DNA from: Arabidopsis thaliana
Lineage: Eukaryota > Streptophyta > Magnoliopsida > Brassicales > Brassicaceae
DNA length: 64,000 nucleotides
Assembly: GCF_000001735.4 (NCBI RefSeq)
Contig: NC_003074.8
Location: forward strand, 12,648,101-12,712,100
Direction: 5' to 3'
The notes under the pieces are model-generated. The model worked only from the letters and a program-made list of their open reading frames with translations. It was not told the origin of the DNA and ran no database searches. This document shows, piece after piece, positions 23,820 through 35,337 of this stretch; within the stretch, counting starts at the first letter, position 1; every line of letters begins with the position of its first letter. The translations under genes and the position numbers were made by a program.

Positions 23820-25563
23820 GCAGTGATGGTGTAATCGAAGTCTTTCTGAGTTTTTTGTTTTGAATATTCTAAAAGGAAAACACTACTTTAGCTTCTGGGA
23901 TCTGATTGTAGTTCTTATATTCAATCATACACAAGACATCTAGTCATATTTGACTCCAAAAATGCTAACCAAGCTTCTTTTTGTTTCTCAAAGCTTTGAT
24001 GGTTTAGCCAAAGTCCCTATGAGTTTATTGTTTTGGATCTTCTAACAGGAAAACACTACTTTAGCTTTCAAGATCTGGTTGCGGTTCCAGTTCTTATACT
24101 CAATCATACACACGACATCTAGTCATATTTGAATCCAAAAACACTAACCAAACTTCTTATTTCTTCTCAAAGCTTTGATGGTGTAGCAGAAGTTTGTATG
24201 AGCTTTTGGTTTTGGATCTTCTAAAAAGGAAACACTACTTTAGCTTCCCTGATCAGGTTACGGTTGTAGTTCTTATACTCAATTATAAAAACGACATCTT
24301 ATCATATTTGAATTTAAAATACTAATCAAGCTTCTTTTGCTTATCAAAACTTAGATGATGTATCTGAAGTCCCTATGAGTATATGGTTTTGGATCTTTTA
24401 ACACGGAAACACTACTTTAGCTTCAAGGATCTAGTTACGCTTCTAGTTCTTATACTCAATCATATATAAGACATCTAGTAATATTTATCTGAAATATGCG
24501 AACCAATCTTCTTCTTGCTTCTCAAAGCTTTAACGGTATGCAGAAGTTCCTAAGAATTCTTGGTTTTGGATCTTATAACTACGAAACAGTACTTTAGCTT
24601 TCAGGACCTGGTTACGGTTCTAGTTCTTCACTCAATCATACACAAGACATCTATTCAGATTTGAATAAAAAAACGCTAACCAAAATCCTTCTTACTTCTC
24701 AAAGCTTTGATAGTGTAGTCGAAGTCTTTATGAGTTTTTGGTTTTGGATCTTCTAACAGGAAAACACTACTTTCGCTTATGAATCAGGTTAAGGTTCTAG
24801 TTCTTATACTCAATCATACACACGACATATAGTCATATTTGACTCCAAAAACACTAACAAAACTTCTTCTTGCTTCTCAAAGCATTAATGGTGTAGTCGA
24901 AGTCCTTATGAGTTTTAGGTTTTGAATCTTGTAAAAGGAAACATTACTTTAGCTTCTGGGATTATGTTGTAGTTCTAGTTCTTATACTAAATCATACACA
25001 TGACATCTACTCCTATTTGACTCCAAAAACGCTAACCAATCTTCTTCTTTCTTCTCAAAGCTTTGATGGTGTAGCCAAATTCCCCATGAGTTTTTCGTTT
25101 TAGATCTTTTAACAAGGAAACAATACTTTAGGTTACAAGATCAGGATGTCGTTCTAGTTCTTATACTTAATCATACACATGACATCTAGTCATATTTGAC
25201 TCCGAAAACGCTAACCAAGCTTCTTCTTGCTTCTCAAAGCTATAATGGTGTTTCTGAAGTTCCTATGAGTGTTTGGTTTTAGATCTTCGAATAGGGAAAT
25301 ACAATTTTTGCTTACGGGATAAGGTTATGGTTCTAGTTCTTATACTCAATCATACACTCGATATCTAGTCATATTTGAATCCAAAAACTCTAACCAAGCT
25401 TCTTCTTTATTCTCCAAGCATTGATGGTATAGGCAAAGTCTGTATGACTATTTGGTTTTGAATCTTCTAAATGGGAAACACCACTTTAGCTTTCGAGTTT
25501 TGATTGGAGTTCTAGTTCTTACAATCAATTATACACAAGACATCTAGTCATATTTGCTGCAAA
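23820..25563. repeat. Centromeric ~178-bp satellite array (CEN178/CEN180-type)
   Basis: About ten head-to-tail monomers. The marker CAATCATACACA and variants recur at about 23922, 24101, 24280, 24457, 24633, 24811, 24990, 25169, 25347 and 25525, spacing 176-179 bp. Each monomer holds the family's known segments: TTCTCAAAGCTTTGATGGTG, GGAAACACTACTTTAGC, AGTTCTTATACTCAATC and GACATCTAGTCATATTTGA. This is the Arabidopsis centromere repeat in reverse orientation. The TCTAGTTCTTATACTC version resembles what I recall for A. arenosa/A. lyrata more than A. thaliana. The monomers are diverged from each other, as expected for an old pericentromeric fragment, not an active homogenised core. Confidence 0.93.
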
Positions 25564-25566
25564 TAC

Positions 25567-26275
25567 TGATGCGTGTTTTATTTCCTTAAGGACGACACGA
25601 CAACTGCAAGTGCACAACAAATCGGTTGTAGTACTTTAGGATCGATTCCACAAAGAGAGAACTGGTTCTAAGAAGTCCGTTAAAAGAGAGTAAAGCTAGG
25701 ACCAAATAATAAAAGAGGGGGTTTGTTGCAAGCAACTAAGCAATCAAATTAAGAAAGCAAAGTAAATAAACGAAGGACAACAAGGGAGAAAGTGTTAGGT
25801 CTTTAGTGGTTCTCCAAATATCATGGTTCTACAATAAAGGGTTAGATTCAAGTTCAAGTGATAACATGGTTAGGTTTGTTTACTTCCAAATTTTCGGACA
25901 TATGAAACTCATTCAAGTTCGACTAACCCTATGGTGTATAGGCCGAGAGCCAACTAATCTCCTTATACGTTGTTACTCAACTAACCCTATGGTGTATATG
26001 CCAAGAGCATGTAACGACGCATAGATTGACGCATTAAGTTCAAGTTCGATTCTATTCCATAAAGCCCTATAACTCAACTATCTCAAGTTATAACACAATA
26101 TTCATTCGTGAGTTAGGTTCAAGCAAGTTACAAGAGATTCTGCCAAGTATAAAACGCCTAAGATCATGTATTCATGGCTTGTCAAAAAAACATGCACTAA
26201 GATCAAATTCAACTAGAAAGAACAGTGTAAACAATCAAACAAAACCATAGAAACCGCCAACCTAAACCAGATCCA
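25567..26275 (-). repeat. Partial LTR, same family as solo LTR at 35338-37449
   Basis: It begins TGATGCGTGTTTTATTTC directly after the satellite and is collinear with 35338-36060 (GTACTTTAGGATC, AGCTAGGACCAAATAATA, CAAACAAAACCATAGAAACC). Similarity stops at about 26275, where a gypsy coding fragment begins. Orientation is inferred from the complete copy. Confidence 0.7.
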
Positions 26276-26640
26276 ACATCTCCATGTGATGTGACTATTG
26301 TCGGGCAAGACCCTAAACTTGAACCAATGGAGCAGCTTGTACCCGAGGAGCAGCTTGTAGCCGAAGAAGCTTTGACGCAACCAACTGGTCCTATGACTCG
26401 TTCGAAGACTAGAATTCTCAACCAAGCCGTTAGCGGATTGCTTAACAACTTAGGCAAGCATCCAAACAAAGTCATCCAAACCGTTTGGAACTCAATAGCA
26501 GCCCAAGAAGATTGGTAATGGGTTAAGTGTTACTTGGGTACTCTTTTTCCTTCTAAGGTTTTGTCCCATTGAGTTTTCCTTAGTAGTTTTTTAATGAGGC
26601 TTGATTAAAACTTCCAAAATCCCCATTATCAATCTAGCCC
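26276..26640 (+). pseudogene. 3' end of a gypsy-type polyprotein
   Basis: The frame reads QLVPEEQLVAEEALTQPTGP then MTRSKTRILNQAVSGLL and ends AAQEDW-stop at 26516-26518. A GPMTRSK-type C-terminal tail is common in plant gypsy polyproteins. Downstream pyrimidine-rich sequence (TACTCTTTTTCCTTC, GTTTTGTCCCATTGAG) resembles the region beside retrotransposon 3' LTRs. Only this end is left. Confidence 0.55.
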
Positions 26641-26689
26641 AAGCCCAATATGAGGAACACGAATTTGGAAGGCTAATATGGTTCAAATT

Positions 26690-27581
26690 ACCCTAAAAAC
26701 TACTCTCTCAAATAAGAGATCAATTGCAGTATTTAAGGATCGATTTCCACAAAGTTCTTTTGTTCAAACAATGAGTTGAATGTCGAGATTAAGCTAGCAG
26801 GTGATGATCGAAATAAAATGAGAACAAAGTAAATAGACAGCAAATTGATAGTATTGTAAACGATTAAATAAAGAGCTAGGAACAGGGAATTCTCAGGATC
26901 TTATTGGTTAGTAGATCTAATGAAAGCTAGGTTGTTATCGAACCATTCCTAAACTCAAACTCTAACTATGGAATAACCAGTGGTGTTCCTCGAAACTCTC
27001 TATGTTTATAGCTAAGAATAACTGGAGAAGCCGAGAAATCTTTAACCTAAACATGTATTCTAAACGAGTTTAATTGTTAACCTTAGTAGATAAGCCGATT
27101 CTTATTACACACCTATAAACCAGGCTCATCAAATAATAGATCCAACTACAGATACCTATGGTGGGCATATCTATTGTGTGGATTCAAGATCTAGTTAATT
27201 ACTCTAAATCTAGCATTAATAACAATCAAAGATGAAGAATTCTATAGATAACCTAACATGGGGGCGATCTACTAAACCATATGAATCCCTAATGAGAAAC
27301 CCTATTCCTAACAAGAAAACTACTCAGACATATTGATTGAAGCAAACAACATATTTGATATAGAAAGCATAAACACAGCTAAGAAGATAAGAGTTAGAAA
27401 GGATCTCTTCACTGTATTGAAAATTGAATGAATCTTTGAAGAACATGGGATGAATAGCTTATAGCTCTGAAAATGAGTTCTGCAAAGAACTTGATAAAAG
27501 AAAACTTAGGTCTAAAAACAAAAAGACTCAAAATCTTATACCTAAAACATAGATAAAATCAATGAAAATAGGGATATATCA
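26690..27581 (-). repeat. LTR of an Athila/Tat-type retrotransposon (minus)
   Basis: On minus it starts TGATATATCCCTATTTTCAT at 27581 and shares TGATTTTATCTATGTTTTAGG and TAGACCTAAGTTTTC with the plus-strand LTR starting at 63614. The other end, near 26690, is approximate. No coding sequence and no adjacent internal domain, so probably solo or truncated. Confidence 0.6.
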
Positions 27582-27849
27582 AAGGCGAAGGGTGGGTTTA
27601 TGTTCAAACTTTCATTTATGATTTCGTCATTTCCGAGTTGTCTTGGAGCTTGTTCCAAGACTAAATCTTCCCCTTCTATTATTCTCTACTTAAACTCTTG
27701 TATTTCCTCTTTGTATCTCATCTATCTTCTCAATAAAAAAACCTTTTTAGTTAGATCAATCTCTTATTCTTCTCTTTGGTGTGTAATATCCAACGACGAG
27801 TTTAAGATCGGTAAATCAAAGGCCTTTCCACAACTTTTGTGTGACCATT

Positions 27850-30800
27850 TGTGAGATTCGAAACTCACACAATAGAATTTGAATTTTGAGGGTTCTTCCA
27901 AAGAAACCGTCTTTGCGAGAATCTCAAAGAAAAACATAGTTTTTGGATAACCACGAATGGTGTTCTTGATATTATTAATAACAAACGATGATTTGATCGT
28001 ATAATTGTTTAGAAAAGTAATGAGAAAAGTGTTTAGCCTTCAAAATCAGAGCTTTCTGGTTGTCCGAAGTTGAGAGCGTTTTTTTTGTGTCCCCTTTATG
28101 CGAAGTCGTTGAGGCGCTTTATATAGGATTCTTAATCCGCCTTTATGACGATATTCTCAGAAGATTTCCATTTATCTTTAAGTCGCCTGCAGAGGATAGT
28201 CATCTTAAGGATAGTTTCCTTATTCTTCTTGGGCTTGGGAAAACTTCTCGATTCGACAATGTCCTTTAAGATTCTCCAATATCATTTCCACGATTTCAGA
28301 AAATGGTCCGGTTTCCCCGGAAATACTACTTCGGTTATCATCAGATTTCCACAAGTCTTTTCCTTGGGCAATCTTCAGGGCTCGGTAGACGTTTATAGGA
28401 GTCTTTGGGTCAAACTACTTTTCGGCTAGGGGAATGTCGGAAGATGCCGCTGACTATCTCCCAAAGCGGTACAGATAATTCTAGAGGTGTTCTCGAACTT
28501 GGCTCGAGATGTGTTACCTAGACTAACAACCGATCCAACTATGAATGTTCAAGGCGATCTTTCTGAACTCCCGAAGTGTTCCTTCGTCCGGCTTGGGATT
28601 CGTTTCCAGAATTAACACTCGAGCCGACTAATTGTTTGTCTCAATTGTAACCTCTAGCGCTTCATTTTCCAAAACGGTCAAACTTCCTATGCGTGCAACC
28701 GCTTGTTTTCTTGAGAAGCGGATACGTTTTTGCTTATACACGAGGTTCACGCGGATACGACGCGTTTTACCGAGGTGACGCACTCCCGATGCGACCTACT
28801 TAGCCTTCACGGACCCAACGCGCCTTGAAAATTCTATAAATATCGAGCCAAGCCCTCGAAAGAATCACTTTCAAAGTTTATGACGAAAAAACTAAAGTTC
28901 GCTCTCTTCTCTCTGATCTTGATTTCTTTATTTTCTCTCTTTGCCCGTCGAAGCTCCGCCGTGTTTTAGGTAGGTTTGATTATTCCGGTTAGAAAATATT
29001 TTTCTTCCGATCCTTATCTCGTCACATACTTCCGAGTCAGTAATGAGCCTTTAAGACTCGAGTGATTCAGCACATCCCGACGACCTTCTCCCTATCTGCA
29101 AAAGAAAAATGGTCTGGAGTTCACCCAATGACGCCGAGCCGAACATTTCGAGGCATGAAAGTGACGCGGCGTCATGAGGAGCCAACCCCTTTCGTGGCTC
29201 GGGGGGATACCACCACATACATGGCTTGGGAACTAGATCTTCCTAAGGAAACCGAGCCATCTCTCGTTCGAAGGAGTCGCGCCCCAGCTACGAATGAAGC
29301 CGGGACATTAAACTGGCAGGATATGCCCGAACCTTCGCTACTCTAGGTAAAAGTTGAAGAGCACCTTTTCTTTGGGCCGAACAAAATGGAAGCCATTTTC
29401 TGAGCAGCAAGAAGAAGGAGAAAAAATGGACGAAAAGGGTGATACCCGACCCACCTAGTTCGACCTTCTATATTGAGCAATCTCTCCGAGATCTGGCGGC
29501 TCGGTTCAACTTAAGTGAAGGCGTCACTCTTTGTCTTCCAACGCCAAGCAAAAGAGCCGACAATCCTCCTGAGGGCTTCTTAACCTTATACGAGGGGTTC
29601 TTCTATTTCTGTTTCCTCTGGTTCCCTATCCCGAGGTTGATTTTAGAGTACGTGACATCGTATCAAATCACACTCACCTAGCTTACTACGCGTGCCCTGA
29701 TGCATCTCATTGAGATTTTGGTGTGAAGTTACGAGAGAGAAACCGATCTCATGCTCACGCATCTTAGGAACTGCTTGGAGATCCGCCGAATCCAGAAGTC
29801 AACGGTAAACAGATATTATACCTCTCCTGCGAAAGACAGGAAGATTATCTGGGGATTCCCGAGGAAGAATGAGTCGTACACTAACTACTTCTTCTTTGTG
29901 GCCCTTGATGATGCTACTATTCCCGAAGATCTCCTTCTTTGTGGTCCACTTCTTCTTTGTGTTGCCTACTCGTGACCGCTCCAAGGCTTCAAGGAAACGT
30001 TAGAGGATCTCCGAACCCAAGGCAAAGAACAAAAAGAAGAAGAAGAAGCAGGCGGATCAAGAGGCGAGTCGGAAGATGGATGAGCTGATTTTTACAGACA
30101 AAGCCGCTTCGGCAAATCTCATCGGCGCTTGTGCAAGCCTTCTTCTTCCTCCTCCAGATACTTTGCTGGAGTTTGAGCTATACGCTGATACGGCGTCACA
30201 CTTCCTTAGGGTATGTTCAACTTTCATTACTCTGGAGCCAAATTATATGTATGATTCTTTTGTTTTCGCTATTTTGTCAGGTCTTTAACTCGATGAATAG
30301 GATGGTGCAATCCCATGATTCCGCCTTTTAAGGCAACATGGGGGCATCAATAAGCTGGTCGAGGCCCAGGAGAGATTAGTCGCCGCCGAACGCGCTCGGG
30401 ACGAGGCAATTTCCAAGGCTGCCGAGGCGAAGCTTGTGAAAGAGAAGACCAAGGAAAAAGCCATTGTTAATAAAGATAACTCTGTCAAACTAGCTCAAAA
30501 CAACCGTGTAATGAACAACCGTTAAACTTCGAGATTGACCACTACAAACGCATGCTTGCTAAGGCGATAGGACTCCGAGACAGTGAGGTGGCTCGGGTGA
30601 CTCAGACTGCGAGGTAGGAAACTTCGGCAGTCTTCACCACAAGGCTTAAAACTGCCGAAGAGAAGATGTCACTCCTCGAGAATGCAAGCGACCGGTTCAT
30701 TTATTTATCCCAGGCGAGGGCCAATGACAAGCTGATCAAGGCGCTCAATAGCGGGGGGTCCATAGATCGCTTGAAAGCCTTTCGTACGAGGTTTGTGTTA

Positions 30801-30965
30801 CCGAACTGTCCGGCTCCCATCTGCGAGGCGAAGAGGCGCATCTTGTGGAAGAGCATGATTCGTGACCCGAGGCAGAACTTCTTTTTCCTTTGGTTTAATA
30901 TATATAAAGACTTGTGCTTGGATGCTTTATCCGTATATTTTTGTAGACTTATGCCTGGATGACTT
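27850..30965 (+). pseudogene. Tat-lineage extra ORF (Transposase_28/PF04195-like), copy 1, with 5' region
   Basis: Homologous to 45842-47831. The 5' part (27850-28990) starts TGTGAGA, like an LTR edge. It contains two plus-strand TATA-like boxes (CTTTATATAGGA near 28115; CTATAAATAT at 28834). The coding part (about 29040-30960) is broken. It has ...SLVRRS...MPEPSLL, then PPSSTFYIEQSLRDLAARF, FLWFPIPRLILEYVTSYQI, LTHLRNCLEIRR and AKDRKIIWGFPRK, a Lys-rich tract, ADTASHFLR and an Ala/Lys/Glu-rich coiled-coil tail (about 30350-30530). Stops and shifts separate these pieces. The conserved block is that of the plant 'putative gypsy type transposon' domain, known as an extra ORF of Tat-lineage gypsy elements. 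It faces the integrase at 31440-32580, as expected for an antisense ORF between pol and the 3' LTR. Confidence 0.68.
28834..28843 (+). promoter_or_regulatory. TATA box candidate for the extra ORF
   Basis: CTATAAATAT lies about 200 bp upstream of the first recognisable coding part and just upstream of a pyrimidine-rich leader (TTCTCTCTTTGCCCGTC). It is on the strand opposite the integrase, so it could drive the extra ORF independently. Function is inferred from position only. Confidence 0.35.
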
Positions 30966-31439
30966 TATCCATTTCTCTAGTTAAATGAATTGTCTTCGAA
31001 TCAAAATCGTTGGTGGTTTGTTTGAACCATTTTTTTGAATTTAGTGAAAAGTATTTCAATCTGATCGGTTGCGACATGACCTGATTCAATCGTCTACCAG
31101 CGTTTCTGGAAACGAGTTCGGACACTGGGTTATGCATAACCGGGTATCAGAAGATAGAATATGTAGCGTGCTCAAGAAAAATGTCCGAGAAGATTCTTAT
31201 ATTGTATGCTTATATAGCGCGCTGTAATTGAGGCAGTGTAAATAAACCTTTGAATATGAAAGAGTCGTCGCCCGTAGTAACATTTCAAAGTAAAAATCAT
31301 CAAGTTTTGAGCAAAAGCAATGAAGTTCAAGTTTAAACCGAAGCGAAAATTTAAAATTGAAGTAGGAGTATGGATATACGGATCCACTCCCCCCCCCTTT
31401 TTATCGGGAGGGGGGGGATAGCTGAACTACGTACCCTTT
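30966..31439. other. Non-coding spacer in the Tat remnant
   Basis: Between the two convergent coding remnants. It includes a C-rich/G-rich inverted pair (CCCCCCCC...GGGGGGGG) at about 31389-31418 and no recognisable gene. Confidence 0.4.
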
Positions 31440-32585
31440 TCAGGGATCAAGCCACCTCGTAGTTCAAGTTTCTGCGTACCCTTAGATCTAGTTATAGTAT
31501 TTCCTTAGGTGCATGGCATTCCAAGATCTTTAAATTGCTTTGCCGATAAAGTTGGCGATCTCGACAACACCAGTTGGATGATTTTAGAGACCAGATCTGG
31601 TCCTTCCCAGTTTGCCCCGAGCTTTATGAGTCGTTGCGTTCTGATAGTTCTGTATCAATTACCGAACCAAAGCTGGATCTCTTCTTTCATCAATTAGATC
31701 TAATCCATCGAGCATTCTCTAAGTATTGTCTTGCTCATGCTTAGGAGATAGGCGTTGGCGCAAGCTAAGCACTTCCCTCTCAGCCGGGATTATACATTAC
31801 GTGTCGTAAACTAGTGTGAATAGAGTTTCTCCTCTGGCGCAACGAGGCGTTGTTCTGTGCGACCAGAACACTCCTTCAAGTTCCTCGGCCCATCTGCCCT
31901 TTTGGAGTCGAGGCGCTTTTGAGACTGTCGAGAATCTTCTTATTAGGGCTTTGGCCTGGCCGTTTCCTTGAGGGCCTTGAGGCGTGGTTTTGTTGAGCCA
32001 AATTCCCCACTTATCGCAGAATCCTTGGAATCAAGCTGATATCAATTGTGATCCATTGTCAGTTACGATTTCATAGGGGATCCCATGGCGACACATGATA
32101 TTTTTCCAGACAAAGTTTTCAACTTGCGCGTCCTTGATGCTAGCGTAGGATTCCGCCTCGATCCACTTAGAGAAGTAGCCAGTTAGAACGAGGACCAATT
32201 TTTTCTGCTTCGAGTTATGCATAGTACCGATGATATCCACGGACCAGAGCATGAAGGGATATTGTGAGGCGATGGACGATAGGAGCTCGGCCGGCTGGTG
32301 AATTGTTAAGGCGAGTCTTTGGCATTTTCTCGCAGCCCTTGGAGAAGCTTTCGCAATCTTTAATCATTGTTGGCCAGAAGTACCTGTGGCGTTTTATTTT
32401 GATGGCCAGGGCTTTTCTCCTGGAATGATTTCCACGAGCCGCCGTGCACTTCTTTTATAACCTTGTGAGCCTCTGCTTTCTCTACACAGGTCATCAGTGG
32501 TCCGGATAAGCGCTACTTGAACAGTTTTCCTTCGACTAAGATGAAACGTGCAGCTTGGGCTTTCAGGTTCTACACTTGAATTTTT
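31440..32585 (-). pseudogene. Ty3/gypsy (Tat-type) integrase fragment
   Basis: Minus translation gives the end of pol. The upstream part (about 32580-32340) carries a H-H-C-C-like region with GPLMTCVEKAEAHKVIKEVH. The core follows with [59 protein letters not shown] (32252-32031), NGQAKALIRR and WSHRTTPR. The Asp of WSVDI, the Asp of VTDNG and the Asn-Gly-Gln-Ala region mark the DDE integrase, though the Glu position reads Lys (NGQAKA, family usually NGQAEA). It is interrupted by TAG and TAA codons. Reverse transcriptase and upstream parts are missing; pol ends abruptly at about 32585 where CACTA-like sequence starts. Confidence 0.82.
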
Positions 32586-32589
32586 GGAC

Positions 32590-33583
32590 CATATTGTTAC
32601 AAATATAATAGTGGGTATAATAACAATTTTGTAACGAAAATAGATTTGCTACGGAAAAACATCAAAATAAAATATGTAACTATGTTCTTATCGCAAAATA
32701 TTAAGGTGTGACAAACGGTAAGAAATTTGCCACAACGTTGCCACAAAAAATCTTGTTATAAAGACTTAAAAAAGAAGACAAAACTCTCATGGTAAATTTG
32801 TTACAAATAGTGTGGACATACTCTGTCACTCTTTATTACCACTTACCCTAAATAATTGAAGTACAATAGTAACATTTATCTTCAGAAGTTTCAAAACTAA
32901 TTGCTACAAAGTAGCAACGAGTATATAGTAGGTATTCGTTACACTTAGTTACACTTAGTTACAAAAATGTAATAACAAAACTGATTTGAAATGCAACAAA
33001 AAAACATGTGATAAAATATTACAAGGACGAGACAATATATGTTAATAACAAACTTGTTACAAATTGTTACACGACACCCTGTAAGTAATTCTTACAAATT
33101 CTCACAAGATCATTGAAGTAAATTGCAACAGCTTATTACCTTCAGACTAACTGTAATTATGTGCAAATCTGTAATGATATTCTTATCACTTATAACTTAC
33201 AAACTGCCACAAGCTCTAGTAGCAATTAACAAAAACTTGTGTCGACTTTTTTGGTGTTATTAGTTACAATTATCTATACTTTCTATATTTGTTGCCACTG
33301 ACAAATGACCAATTCCGTTTTAATTCATTATAATTGGTGTATTAATTCATTTTGCATTAAAAAAAAAAATGTAAAAATAGGAATTCAGAAAGGCATAATT
33401 AATATCATAAATAAAAATAGTTAATTATATCTTACACACAAGTCATGATTAATAGGATGAAAAACATAATTAAACAAGGATAATTCAGAAAGCAAAAAAA
33501 TCAAGGCTAATGTCTTGTAGCCTTAATTAATTGGATGAAAAGTATAATTAAACAATAATCAAACCATAAAAAGAGTAGATCAC
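32590..33583. repeat. AT-rich block with dispersed GTTACAAA/TTTGTAAC words
   Basis: Motifs such as TTGTTACAAAT, TTTGTAACGAAA, CTTGTTACAAATTGTTAC and AACTTACAAA occur many times in both orientations up to about 33290. Clustered short motifs in both orientations are typical of subterminal regions of En/Spm-like transposons. It is the 3' flank of the minus-strand CACTA-type gene. No CACTA terminus was found. Confidence 0.5.
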
Positions 33584-33974
33584 TTAAAAAACAGCATCAC
33601 CTGCTTCATCCTCACCATCAAGAGCCTCATCAACATCCTCATCCACATGGATACGTGGGTCAATGTCAGCTCCATCTTGGTCCCGATTAGCATCTTCATT
33701 CTTCATGTTGTTGTTAGCACGGTCTGGACTGGTCACTGAAGCGTCGGTTCCTTGTGTTCGCCGCGTTGAGCCAAAGTTTGGCGCACTATTTGTTATGTAT
33801 TTTCATGTACTCCACAACAGATGTCAGCTACTCTTGCAGGGTTATGACTTGGCGTTCAAGAGTGACTCTACCGAAAGCACCAGCTGCTGAGTTTTCACCT
33901 TGCTCGCGTGTACTGAATCCTCCAACACCAAATATCCTTCCATTTAGGTGCTATAAGCAGTAGAGAAATCAAAG

Positions 33975-34500
33975 ACCAAATAAACAACTTCAGTTTCTAA
34001 ACAACTTCAGTTTCTTAACAACTTCAATTTCTTAAAGTGCTAAACAACTTTAGAACATATAAACAACTTCGGTTTCTAAAGTTTCTAATAATTTTGGACC
34101 AAACAACTTTAGTTTCTAAACAACTTCAGTTTCTAAAGTTTCTTAAAGTGCTAAACAACTTCAGTTTCTAAAGTTTCTTAAAGTGCTAAACAACTTCAGT
34201 TTCTAAAGCTTCTAATAAGTTTGGACCAAACAACTTCAGTTTCTAAACAACTTCAATTTCTAAAATTTCTAATAAGTTGGACCAATAAGTTTGGAGCAAA
34301 CAACTTCAGTTTCTAAACAACTTCAATTTCTAAACAACTTCAGTTTCTAAACAACTTCAGTTTCTAAAGTCGCTAAACAGCTTTAGACCATATTAATAAC
34401 TTCAGTTTCTAAAGTACTAGCTTGTAAGAAGGACAACTTCAGTTTCTAAACTAAATAAGTTTGGACCATATAAACAACTTCAATTTCTAAAGCACTTAAT
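33975..34500. repeat. Minisatellite of AACAACTTCAGTTTCTAAA
   Basis: At least fifteen imperfect copies of an ~18-19 bp unit are interspersed with longer composite units (TTTCTTAAAGTGCT, AATAAGTTTGGACC). It fills an intron of the CACTA-type gene. Confidence 0.88.
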
Positions 34501-35337
34501 TGTAATACTATAAAATAGCATGAGGATTGAAGAATTAAACTCGTTACCTTGTAGTATATCTCGTCTTTGTCAAGACGAGTGAGGCCTGTGGAATTGGTGC
34601 TATCATCAGCAGAAGGACCTGATGAGTTTCTAGAGATCTCGATCTCGTCAAGCTGTCTCTGAATTTCTTCATCAAAGGCCTTTGCCTTCTCATCCACATA
34701 TGTGCTATCAACTTTACGATGAGTCTCCCTAAGGATGTGGAGCATCAAAAGGCTCAACACCTTCTTTTTGTTGCTGTAGAAAACATGTACAACACATTAA
34801 GGACACGTTTACTTATTAAGAAAATAACAAAAATGTAATAAATTTGAATTCACTTACAATTATATTTCAGAGTTGTTCATAAGATCTAGCACCTGTTGTG
34901 TGTCGATGTGGCCCAAACCCGTCACGGTCAGAGAGTCGATTGGCAGAGGCTGTCTTTCTCTTCTTCTTAGCTTCATCAGTGCTCCAATACTCCAACATAG
35001 ACTGCCATGTGTCCTCACTTATCCAATCAGGTTTATTCCTAGAAGATTTAGCTTTAGAGATCATGTCTCTAAGGCGGGCATCAACTACATGATACCAGAG
35101 GTGATACACATCATTCAAATGAGTTGGATTTCAATAGAAAGATTGATGCAAAAGGAGAACAAACAATTTAGGTTACAAATTAAAACGATAAAGTAAGTTA
35201 TATGAAGTATTTGGTAAAAGATATCAAACTTACAATGAAGTCTCCCCGCCATTGGAGTATAGCATGATGGGGAACAAATGATATGTTGAACCATGGACCA
35301 TTAAAGTGTCTTCTTATTGCAGCTACAATTGCACGCC

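Noticed and set aside
26209..26475. Cys/Ser-rich minus-strand ORF near 26300
   Set aside because: It is antisense to the better supported gypsy polyprotein end with its GPMTRSK motif.
33975..34500. CRISPR-like array
   Set aside because: Units are ~18-19 bp with no unique spacers and lie in a plant transposon intron; this is a minisatellite.
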